6,585 bases of DNA from Erysipelotrichaceae bacterium (GTDB lineage Bacteria; Bacillota_I; Bacilli_A; Erysipelotrichales; Coprobacillaceae). The notes below the pieces were generated by a model that worked only from the letters and a program-made list of their open reading frames with translations, was not told the DNA's origin and searched no databases. The translations under genes were made by a program, and so were the position numbers. Location: positions 1-6,585 of the forward strand of contig JAJQDJ010000082.1 of the NCBI GenBank assembly GCA_021202205.1, given 5' to 3'. Positions 1 through 6,071 of this stretch are shown here, one piece after another (within the stretch, counting starts at the first letter, position 1; each line of letters opens with the position of its first letter).

Positions 1-22
1 GGATATTGATAAAGATAAATAA
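1..22 (+). CDS. 3' end of an upstream gene (partial, unidentified)
   Basis: The frame beginning at base 2 reads D-I-D-K-D-K and then TAA at 20-22. A good terminator hairpin follows 19 bases later, which is the usual layout for a gene end. Seven codons are too few to identify the product. The call rests on position and on the terminator, not on protein similarity, and the other two frames also close within the first 31 bases. Confidence 0.35.
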
Positions 23-41
23 TTGATTCTTTATTAAGTTT

Positions 42-76
42 ATATGATGAATTTATGACATTCATCATATTTTTTA
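42..76 (+). terminator. Intrinsic terminator of the upstream gene
   Basis: A perfect 10-bp inverted repeat, ATATGATGAA (42-51) and TTCATCATAT (61-70), encloses a 9-base loop and is followed directly by a T-run (70-75). The stem is AT-rich, so it is weaker than a GC-rich terminator. Its place just behind the stop codon at 22 supports the call. It separates upstream transcription from the adhesin gene. Confidence 0.6.
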
Positions 77-143
77 TAAAATATTTGCTGAAATGTTAAT
101 AATGTAAAATTATTTTAATTTTTTTAAAGAAAAAAAAGAAATT

Positions 144-190
144 TTGAAATTTTGAGCGTATATATATAAGTAAAGGGGGTTTATTATAAT
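144..190 (+). promoter_or_regulatory. Candidate promoter(s) for the adhesin gene
   Basis: TTGAAA (144-149) and TATAAG (165-170) each match five of six consensus bases, but the spacer is only 15 bp. A perfect TATAAT lies at 185-190 without a recognisable -35 box 16-18 bp upstream. If that box is used, transcription would begin about at the foot of the hairpin at 197, which would then act as an operator-like palindrome rather than an attenuator. Neither candidate is convincing alone. TTGCTG (85-90) is a further possible -35 with no good -10 at the right distance. Confidence 0.3.
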
Positions 191-196
191 CTCTTG

Positions 197-224
197 GTGA
201 TTCGATTACGAATCACTTTTTTTA
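197..224 (+). terminator. Hairpin with T-run in the adhesin leader (attenuator or small-RNA terminator)
   Basis: GTGATTCG (197-204) and CGAATCAC (209-216) form a perfect 8-bp stem with a 4-base ATTA loop, and seven T follow (217-223). This is the textbook form of an intrinsic terminator, yet it sits about 110 bases upstream of the adhesin start with no gene directly in front. It could attenuate transcription into the adhesin, end a short RNA made from the leader, or serve as a palindromic operator. I could not find an obvious antiterminator pairing in the leader. Confidence 0.6.
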
Positions 225-252
225 TCTAATTAATTTGAAAGAAGGTGATAGA

Positions 253-285
253 ATGAATTCTTTTAATGGAGTTCATGCAAGTTAA
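253..285 (+). CDS. Putative 10-codon leader peptide upstream of the adhesin
   Basis: The short frame encodes MNSFNGVHAS and then TAA. It is preceded by AGAAGGTGAT (240-249), one of the longest matches to the 16S rRNA tail in the window and stronger than the adhesin's own site. It ends 47 bases before the adhesin ATG, between the hairpin at 197-224 and the adhesin ribosome binding site. No run of a single amino acid is visible that would suggest classic amino-acid attenuation. It may be a translated regulatory uORF, or the remains of a small gene. Function unknown. Confidence 0.35.
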   Translation: MNSFNGVHAS

Positions 286-332
286 TGATTTAAATGTTTT
301 TAGTATGTATTTAAAAAACGAAAGGAGAAAAC

Positions 333-3300
333 ATGAAAAATAATTTATCGCATTTATGGAAGATTATTCTTAGCTTGTTGATGGTCGTATCTTTAGTTAA
401 TGCAACTGGAATTCAGAATGTCAATGCAGCAACACTTGAAATCACCAGAGATACTTCTGGATGGGTAACAAGAAACAATGTCATTGATAACCTTGGATGT
501 GAACACTATTGTGGTGCAATTCCAAAGGATATCTTTACTATGGGAACAAAATATGCTTACTGTGTTGAGAGTGATGTCCTATTGCAGTCAAGCCAGTACA
601 GTTCCTACTCAAATGCAACTAATATCGAGGATGTTCTTACAACAGGACGTACGAATAATGTAACTACATGGCAAGAAAAATATGAATTGCTTCAGCATCT
701 TATGACCATGATTCCTAATACCATTGAGGATGATGACAAGACTGAATGGATTCATTATCTAGCAGCACAGACTTTGATATGGGAAATCACTGGTGAAGAA
801 CGTGATGCCAACTTTAATTATGTAGGTGTCACATATCCTGGAGCTTCAGCTTATATAGACCAGTGGAACTGGACTGACAGTGCAGCAAAAACAGAATTCT
901 ATTCATATTACAATGCCTGCGTTGCAAAGATGAAAACCTATAACACAATTCCTAGTTTTTCAGCTGATTCAATATCAGATGCAAAAACTTATGAATTTGA
1001 TACTTACAGCAATGGTCAATATTCATTGACATTGATGGATACAAATGGTGTTCTTTCTAACTATGATTTCAGTGCATCTGGATATACAATCACTCAAAGT
1101 GGCAATAAACTGACAATTACGACAACAAGCAGTTCGGTAACGAGTGCTACAGTCACTGGATATAATGATAGTGATTCCTTACCTATTCGTGCAGCTCTTT
1201 TCTGGACAGCTGGAAGCAGCCAGAAGGTTGTTACTGTTGGTTCATTAGAAGATCCTACACCAAGTGCTTATTTCAAGGTTAATTTAAGCATTGGATCACT
1301 GGAATTGACAAAGGTTGACAACAAAGGCAATTATATTGCCAATACTTCATTCAAAGTGTCATACAATTCTGATATGAGCGATCCAATCGGAACTTATACA
1401 ACTGGAAGTGATGGTAAAGTTCTAGTTGAGGTATTAAATGCAGGTACAGTCTATGTACAGGAGACAAGTGTACCAGATAATCTTGTTCTTGATTCAACCA
1501 TTCATAAGGTTACTATCACTGCTGGTGAGACTGCAACATTCACGAATACAAACAACTGGAAACAGGGATATATTCAAATAACAAAGGTTGACTCAAAGAC
1601 AGGTGAAACAGTTTCGGCAAGTGGTAATGTTGTTGCAACTATTACAACAGTAGATGGTGTTGCTAAATCAGGATTGCTTGATTATGAAACATATAAGGTA
1701 TATGAAAGCTCAAATCCTGATAACTATGTTTTGGCTACAACTACCAAGTCTCAATCTATTACTGAAGATGGAGCGACTTATAAGATTACTATTAATGATC
1801 AGCCTGTTGCAGGTACTATCAATCTTACAAAGGAAGACAGTGAAACAGGAAGCACAGCACAGGGTGATGCAACGCTTGTTGGTGCAACATATGTTTTAAC
1901 TGCAGCCAATGATATTCTTAATCCAGCTACAGGAGAAGTTTTATTTGAAGATGGCGAAACAATTTCAGCTAAGGCTGCTGGTAACTCTACATGGGGTGAT
2001 ACTGGTGAAAAGACAACTGATGAAAATGCTGAAATCTCATGGTCAAATCTTCCAATGGGAAACTATACGATTACTGAAACAGATCCTTCAACAGGGTATC
2101 TTCTTGATGAAACTTCTCATACAGTTACCTTAACACCTGAAAATAATACAGTTACTACTGATATTGAATCAGTAACTTCAAAGGAAGATGTTATCAAAGG
2201 TAAATTACAGATTGCTAAGGCTGGAACTGATGGTGAAAGTGGTGTTATAGACGGACTAGAAAATGTACAGTTTACTGTTAAGCTTTATAGTGAAGTGCAA
2301 AGTGTTGGCTGGGATGAAGCCACAACTTATGATGTTATGACAACTGATTCAACTGGTCGTGCAACTTCTGTAGACTTGCCATATGGTACATATATCGTTA
2401 GAGAAACATATACACCTGAAAACTATTCAGCTGGTGGAGATTTCTTTGTAACAATTGATGAAGATGGTGAAGTAGAATTCCGTATGGTCAATAACACACC
2501 ATTTAAGGCTTGGCTAAAGCTTGTTAAGACAGATGAAGATGGCAATACAGTCACTTTATCCAATGCAACATTTAAACTAAAAGATTCTGATGGAAACTAT
2601 GTTGTTCAAAAATCAGGTCAGGAATATATCAGTGAATGGACAACAGATGAAGATGGTATCGCAATTCTTACAAATATGGTCTATGCAGGAGTCTATACAG
2701 TTTATGAAATCACATCTCCAGAAGGATTACTTCTTGCAGATGAGCTAGAAATTGAAATTAGTTCAATTAGCGAAGCTTTAACATTTGATGAAGATAACGA
2801 TCCAGTTATTACAATTAATGTCATTGATGAAAAGCCAACTGGAACAATTATTTTTATCAAATCAACTGAAAACGAAGAGGACATTGCTAATCAGGGAATC
2901 AAATTCCAGTTAACAGCTAACAGCGATATTGTTGATCCTGCAGATGGTTCAGTTATCTATTATAAAGGTGATGTTGTAACAATTGACAACGAAGATGGAA
3001 TATATGAAATTGATGAAAATGATGTTATTGAAATTACAGGATTACCTTTAGGACTTGAAGGTGCTTCATACTTATTAACAGAAGTAGAAACACAGGATGG
3101 ATATGTATTACTGGAAGATGCTATTCAATATGATTTTACTATTCAAGATAATACAACCAAGGTATATGAAGTTATAAAAAGTGCTGAAAACGAATTGACA
3201 GAAACATATTTCAGCAAGACTGATGTAGGTGGCAATGAAGTTGAAGGTGCTCAAATGGTATTGACTGACAATACGACTGATACAGTCATTGATGAGTGGA

Positions 3301-4214
3301 CTTCTACTACAGAAGAACATCTCGTTAAGGGATTGATCTATGGTCATGAATATACATTAAGCGAAACAACTGCTCCTGATGGCTATGTATTAGCAACTGA
3401 TATGACATTCACTTATTTAGAAGATATGGAAAGTGGAACTGTATCAATGACAGATAAACAGGTATTGATTACAAAGGCAGATGTAGGTGGTGAAGAAGTC
3501 GAAGGAGCTACATTGCAAGTCATTGATTCTGAAGGCAACATAGTAGATGAGTGGGTATCAACTACAGAAGCACATGCAATCAGTGGTTTAGTTGAAGGTC
3601 AAACTTATACATTGCATGAAGAATATGCTCCTAATGGCTATGTTATTGCAACTGATGTAGAATTCACAGTTACTGAAGAAAAGATTAATCAAGAAATTAC
3701 ATTAATAGATAAACAAGTATTTGTATCCAAGGAAGATATTGCTGGAGAAGAAGTAGAAGGAGCTACAATTCAGGTTATTGATGAAGATGGTAACATTGTT
3801 GATGAATGGACTTCTACAAAAGAATCACATCCAATTAGTGGCCTTGAAGAGGGAAAGACTTATACACTTCATGAAGAAACTGCTCCTAATGGTTATTATT
3901 TAGCTAATGATATTGAATTCATTGTTTCAAATGATAAAGTTAATGAATATCAGACGATAATAGATGAAAAGATTTTAACTGATATTGAAGTTATCAAGGT
4001 TGATTCATCAACTGGGAAAGTTATCACAGGATTCGATTTTGCATTCACATTATATGCTGACGAAAACTGCAAGGAAGAAATTACAACAGTTAATAGCAAT
4101 ATTGAAAACGGTACTGTAACCTTTGAAGATTTAGAATATGGACATATTATATCCGTGAAACGCAAGCTCCTAAGGGATATCAGTTATCTGATGAAATTGT
4201 TAAGATTGTTATAG
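333..4214 (+). CDS. Thioester- and CnaB-domain surface adhesin, frame-broken near the C-terminus
   Basis: A secreted, isopeptide-stabilised adhesin. The ATG follows AAAGGAG by 5 bases. Residues 1-32 are a signal peptide (LWK, then a hydrophobic core, cleavage after VNA). Residues 36-205 form a thioester domain with Cys77 (YAYCVES) and Gln146 (AAQTLIW). Residues 206-315 are a beta-rich linker domain. Ten CnaB/SpaA-like domains follow, starting near 321, 412, 493, 623, 726, 836, 955, 1042, 1127 and 1216. Many show the triad of N-terminal Lys, Glu in an (R/Q/S)ET-like strand, and C-terminal Asn or Asp, for example Lys327/Glu377/Asn405 and Lys1048/Glu1096/Asp1126. Domain 2 is unusually short, and domain 3 lacks a clear Asn/Asp. 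The frame is lost after Gly1270. The last 23 residues are out-of-frame and end at TAG 4212-4214, so no sorting signal is present as read. Family and architecture are clear; the ligand is unknown. Confidence 0.93.
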   Translation: MKNNLSHLWKIILSLLMVVSLVNATGIQNVNAATLEITRDTSGWVTRNNVIDNLGCEHYCGAIPKDIFTMGTKYAYCVESDVLLQSSQYSSYSNATNIEDVLTTGRTNNVTTWQEKYELLQHLMTMIPNTIEDDDKTEWIHYLAAQTLIWEITGEERDANFNYVGVTYPGASAYIDQWNWTDSAAKTEFYSYYNACVAKMKTYNTIPSFSADSISDAKTYEFDTYSNGQYSLTLMDTNGVLSNYDFSASGYTITQSGNKLTITTTSSSVTSATVTGYNDSDSLPIRAALFWTAGSSQKVVTVGSLEDPTPSAYFKVNLSIGSLELTKVDNKGNYIANTSFKVSYNSDMSDPIGTYTTGSDGKVLVEVLNAGTVYVQETSVPDNLVLDSTIHKVTITAGETATFTNTNNWKQGYIQITKVDSKTGETVSASGNVVATITTVDGVAKSGLLDYETYKVYESSNPDNYVLATTTKSQSITEDGATYKITINDQPVAGTINLTKEDSETGSTAQGDATLVGATYVLTAANDILNPATGEVLFEDGETISAKAAGNSTWGDTGEKTTDENAEISWSNLPMGNYTITETDPSTGYLLDETSHTVTLTPENNTVTTDIESVTSKEDVIKGKLQIAKAGTDGESGVIDGLENVQFTVKLYSEVQSVGWDEATTYDVMTTDSTGRATSVDLPYGTYIVRETYTPENYSAGGDFFVTIDEDGEVEFRMVNNTPFKAWLKLVKTDEDGNTVTLSNATFKLKDSDGNYVVQKSGQEYISEWTTDEDGIAILTNMVYAGVYTVYEITSPEGLLLADELEIEISSISEALTFDEDNDPVITINVIDEKPTGTIIFIKSTENEEDIANQGIKFQLTANSDIVDPADGSVIYYKGDVVTIDNEDGIYEIDENDVIEITGLPLGLEGASYLLTEVETQDGYVLLEDAIQYDFTIQDNTTKVYEVIKSAENELTETYFSKTDVGGNEVEGAQMVLTDNTTDTVIDEWTSTTEEHLVKGLIYGHEYTLSETTAPDGYVLATDMTFTYLEDMESGTVSMTDKQVLITKADVGGEEVEGATLQVIDSEGNIVDEWVSTTEAHAISGLVEGQTYTLHEEYAPNGYVIATDVEFTVTEEKINQEITLIDKQVFVSKEDIAGEEVEGATIQVIDEDGNIVDEWTSTKESHPISGLEEGKTYTLHEETAPNGYYLANDIEFIVSNDKVNEYQTIIDEKILTDIEVIKVDSSTGKVITGFDFAFTLYADENCKEEITTVNSNIENGTVTFEDLEYGHIISVKRKLLRDISYLMKLLRLL
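438..947 (+). other. Thioester domain (Cys77-Gln146) of the adhesin
   Basis: This stretch encodes adhesin residues about 36-205. In thioester-domain proteins of Gram-positive bacteria, a Cys in a (Y/F)C-hydrophobic-E motif bonds to a Gln in a QxxIW motif. This gives a reactive centre that can bind host molecules covalently. Here the two motifs are YAYCVES with Cys77 and AAQTLIWEIT with Gln146, 69 residues apart. Between them lies the typical LLQHLMTMIP helix (119-128). Further Cys at 56, 60 and 196 are unusual for such a domain and could form a disulfide. Bond formation is inferred from the motifs. Confidence 0.85.
3195..3965 (+). repeat. Three tandem CnaB modules of the Lys-Asp type in the adhesin
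   Basis: Residues about 955-1211 consist of three consecutive modules of 85-86 residues (255-258 bp). The bonding lysines are at 962, 1048 and 1133. All share the pattern (S/T)K.D..G.EVEGA, then V.DEW.ST.E.H, then YTL.E..AP.GY, ending in a Asp of a (T/I)D(K/E) strand (1041, 1126, 1211). Modules two and three are closest in protein sequence (both with the IVDEW and NGY segments); module one is more diverged. DNA identity is moderate, so duplication is not recent. The Lys/Glu/Asp set is that of CnaB2-type domains, whereas several earlier domains show Asn. Confidence 0.85.
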
Positions 4215-4405
4215 ATGATGATTTAGAAAATGTAGGTAGCATTTATTCTTTAAAATATGAAAATGTCTCTATTCCTACTATTACTGTAACAACAGGTGAT
4301 AATACACCGGTAGAAGCATTGTGGTGGACTACATTTGTTGTAAGTATTAGTGGTGTTTATTTATCATTTAAGAAAAAGAAATATTTAAATAATAAGGTGG
4401 ACTAA
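4142..4405 (+). pseudogene. Displaced C-terminus of the adhesin: end of CnaB domain 10, sorting signal, membrane anchor
   Basis: The -1 frame from ACA at 4142 reads TYYIRETQAPKGY and continues without a stop for 87 codons to TAA at 4403-4405. It supplies what the upstream frame lacks: the catalytic Glu (restored 1276) and the bonding Asn (restored 1311, YENV) of domain 10. It also encodes the sorting motif TVTTGD (4283-4300), the hydrophobic segment from ALWWTTF to YLSF, and the KKKK tail. Joined to residue 1270 it gives a 1357-residue protein. GGACA at 4140-4144 would restore the frame if it read GGAACA, so a single missing A is the simplest explanation. Whether it is a real mutation or a sequencing error cannot be told from this sequence. 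Confidence 0.88.
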
Positions 4406-4437
4406 GTTTACCTTAGATCTTAGAAAGGATTGTTATT

Positions 4438-4722
4438 ATGTTTAAAATCTTTTTAAGTGGAAGAATTACAAAAGATGCAAAAGTATGTAATTTTACTATT
4501 GCGACATCAAATAATAGTAAAAAGAACGATGTATGTTATTTAAAATGTTCCGTTTGGAATCGTATGGCTGAAGTGATGGAACTGCATGTTAAAAAAGGTA
4601 AACAATTATTTATTTTGGGTACAGGTTCTATTTATCATTATATAGATAATGATGAAAACGAACATGATGTTCTTAATATTCATTGTGATATTATTGAATT
4701 TGGATCTGATAACTACAAATGA
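4438..4722 (+). CDS. ssb: Compact single-stranded DNA-binding protein (SSB family, OB fold)
   Basis: The 94-residue product matches the SSB OB fold in order. FLSGRITKD (5-13) is the first strand. CNFTIAT (17-23) corresponds to the usual VANFTLAV, and YLKCSVWNRMAEV (34-46) contains Trp40, the counterpart of a DNA-stacking tryptophan. VKKGKQLFILGTG (51-63) corresponds to LKKGSxVxVEGR, and the final strand is LNIHCDIIEFG. AGAAAGGA (4422-4429) precedes the ATG by 8 bases. The protein is shorter than usual between strands 1 and 2. It also lacks the disordered acidic tail that recruits replication and repair partners. The +1 frame just past the stop (4718-4759) would supply an acidic tail, NDFENDVYIENER. 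The gene starts 32 bases after the restored adhesin stop with no terminator between, so the two may be co-transcribed. It is probably an accessory SSB, not the replicative one. Confidence 0.82.
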   Translation: MFKIFLSGRITKDAKVCNFTIATSNNSKKNDVCYLKCSVWNRMAEVMELHVKKGKQLFILGTGSIYHYIDNDENEHDVLNIHCDIIEFGSDNYK

Positions 4723-4756
4723 CTTTGAAAATGATGTTTATATTGAAAATGAGAGA

Positions 4757-4790
4757 TAAAAAAATAAGAAGTGGAAATATCCACTTCTTA
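4757..4790 (-). terminator. Intrinsic terminator of the yugI-pgi operon
   Basis: On the minus strand TAAGAAGTGGA (4790-4780) and TCCACTTCTTA (4775-4765) form a perfect 11-bp stem with a 4-base loop, followed by seven T (4764-4758). The pgi stop codon TAA (4790-4788) is the first three bases of the stem. On the plus strand the same hairpin is followed by TGCACC and no T-run, so it should stop only minus-strand transcription. Confidence 0.9.
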
Positions 4791-6071
4791 TGCACCAGGT
4801 TTACCTAGTAATTTAAACATATTCTTTTTATAAACTTCTACACCAGGTTGATTAAATGGGTTTACATCTAATAAGTAAACTGATAAAGCACATGCTTTTT
4901 CAAAGAAATAAATCATATAACCATATGTATATGGTGTTAATTCATCCATAGTAATTTGAATATTAGGAACGCCACCAGTATTAACGTGGGCATCGATAGT
5001 ACCTTCACAAGCTTTTTTATTAACGAAATCAACAGTTTTACCAGCTAGGTAATTAAGATTATCTAAATTATCTGGATCACTTGGAATTTCAATATCAGAA
5101 ATAGGTTTTTCAATTTTAAGAACTGTTTCATATAAAACCTTAGTACCTTCTTGAATAAATTGTCCTAATGAGTGCAAGTCAGTAGAGAATGTTGCACTAG
5201 TAGGTAAAATACCTTTTCCTTCTTTTCCTTCAGATTCACCAAATAATTGTTTCCACCATTCAGCAGTCATTTGTAATTGTAATTCATAAGTTACAAACAT
5301 TTCAGCAGGATAACCTTGTTTGCATAAAATTTGTCTTGCAACGCCATATTGATAAGCAGGGTTTTCTTCAATGTTAGGGTTGTTAAGATCTTCTTTTGCT
5401 TTCGCTGCACCAGCTAAAAGAGCATCAATATCAATACCAGCCATAGCAATTGGGAATAATCCAACAGCAGTTAAAACTGAATAACGTCCTCCAACATCAT
5501 CAGGTACAACAAATGTTGTATAACCTTCATTATTAGATAATGTTTTCAAAGCACCTTTAGCTTTATCAGTTGTAGCAATAATTCTTTTTTTCGCAACTTC
5601 TTTTCCTTTTGATTTTTCAAGCATATCTTTGAAAATTCTAAAAGCAATAGATGTTTCTGTTGTTGTACCAGATTTAGAAATACAATTAATAGCAAATTCT
5701 TTGTCTTTAACATATTCTTTAACTTGAGCAATATAGTTAGAAGAGAAAGTATTACCTACATAAATAATTTCTACTTTATTAGTAGGGAATAATCCATTTA
5801 AGGCTTCGATAGCAGCTCTTGCGCCTAAATAAGATCCACCAATACCACATACCAATAAAACGTCAATTTCATCTTTCAATTCATCAACTTTAGCTTTAAT
5901 TGCTTTAACTTCTTCCTTATCATAATTCAATGGTAAGTCAACCCAGCCAAGGAAATCATTTCCTGCACCAGTCTTGTTATGAATCATATCATGAATAGAT
6001 GCTACTTGATCTTTATATGATTCTACACTTTCAGCTAATTTTGCTTTTGATAAATCAACTTTAATCATCAT
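4788..6071 (-). CDS. pgi: Glucose-6-phosphate isomerase
   Basis: Interconverts glucose-6-phosphate and fructose-6-phosphate in the cytoplasm, in glycolysis and gluconeogenesis. The 427 residues match the short Bacillus-type enzyme, including NDFLGWVDLP (38-47), GIGGSYLGARAA (76-87) and the phosphate-binding SKSGTTTET (132-140). PGI signature 1 is DDVGGRYSV (191-199) and signature 2 ends in NQPGVEVYKK (407-416). By family alignment the active-site residues are Glu279 (FGESEGK), His300 (LHSLGQ) and Lys415. The protein ends at LLGKPGA, about 20 residues shorter than the Bacillus subtilis enzyme as I recall it. Two ATGs are adjacent: the first (6071) overlaps the yugI stop as ATGA. The second (6068) is better spaced, 7 bases from AAGGAGG, so either may be used. 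It is co-transcribed with the S1 gene upstream and intact. Confidence 0.97.
   Translation of the reverse strand: MMIKVDLSKAKLAESVESYKDQVASIHDMIHNKTGAGNDFLGWVDLPLNYDKEEVKAIKAKVDELKDEIDVLLVCGIGGSYLGARAAIEALNGLFPTNKVEIIYVGNTFSSNYIAQVKEYVKDKEFAINCISKSGTTTETSIAFRIFKDMLEKSKGKEVAKKRIIATTDKAKGALKTLSNNEGYTTFVVPDDVGGRYSVLTAVGLFPIAMAGIDIDALLAGAAKAKEDLNNPNIEENPAYQYGVARQILCKQGYPAEMFVTYELQLQMTAEWWKQLFGESEGKEGKGILPTSATFSTDLHSLGQFIQEGTKVLYETVLKIEKPISDIEIPSDPDNLDNLNYLAGKTVDFVNKKACEGTIDAHVNTGGVPNIQITMDELTPYTYGYMIYFFEKACALSVYLLDVNPFNQPGVEVYKKNMFKLLGKPGA

Larger units (their letters stand above)
77..332 (+). other. 5' leader region of the adhesin gene, no full-size gene
   Basis: These 256 bases hold no ORF of normal length. 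They start with a very AT-rich stretch containing an A-rich run (127-141). Weak promoter-like hexamers (144-190), a hairpin followed by seven T (197-223) and a 10-codon ORF with a strong SD (253-285) follow. The adhesin ribosome binding site AAAGGAG (321-327) lies 5 bases before the ATG at 333. I see no T-box, no known riboswitch core and no tRNA. The layout suggests a regulated leader rather than a plain spacer, but that is inference. Confidence 0.5.

Noticed and set aside
144..332. T-box or metabolite riboswitch in the adhesin leader
   Set aside because: No T-box core, no specifier/antiterminator layout, and the leader is too short and AT-rich for a known riboswitch core that I recognise.
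266..343. 25-codon frame overlapping the adhesin start (MEFMQVNDLNVFSMYLK...)
   Set aside because: No SD at a proper distance before its ATG, and it overlaps the adhesin start out of frame. The faint likeness to the N-terminal region of tyrosine recombinases is too weak to claim a remnant.
2702..2884. Minus-strand frame inside the adhesin (also those at 3108-3347 and 3950-4165)
   Set aside because: Low-complexity antisense shadows of the repetitive, Asp/Glu-rich coding strand, without ribosome binding sites or recognisable domains.
3195..3965. CRISPR-like array
   Set aside because: The period of 255-258 bp is in frame, coding and divergent at the DNA level. These are protein domain repeats.
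4125..4160. Phase variation by slipped-strand mispairing
   Set aside because: The break lies in GGACA with no homopolymer or short tandem repeat tract long enough to be a contingency locus.
4127..4214. Programmed -1 ribosomal frameshifting at the adhesin break
   Set aside because: The -1 frame is open only from 4127, and no X-XXY-YYZ slippery heptamer in the zero frame lies between 4127 and the stop at 4214. The protein continuity points to a missing base exactly at GGACA.
4402..4416. Hairpin CTAAG / CTTAG between adhesin and SSB gene
   Set aside because: Only 5 bp of stem and no T-run after it, so not supported as a terminator.
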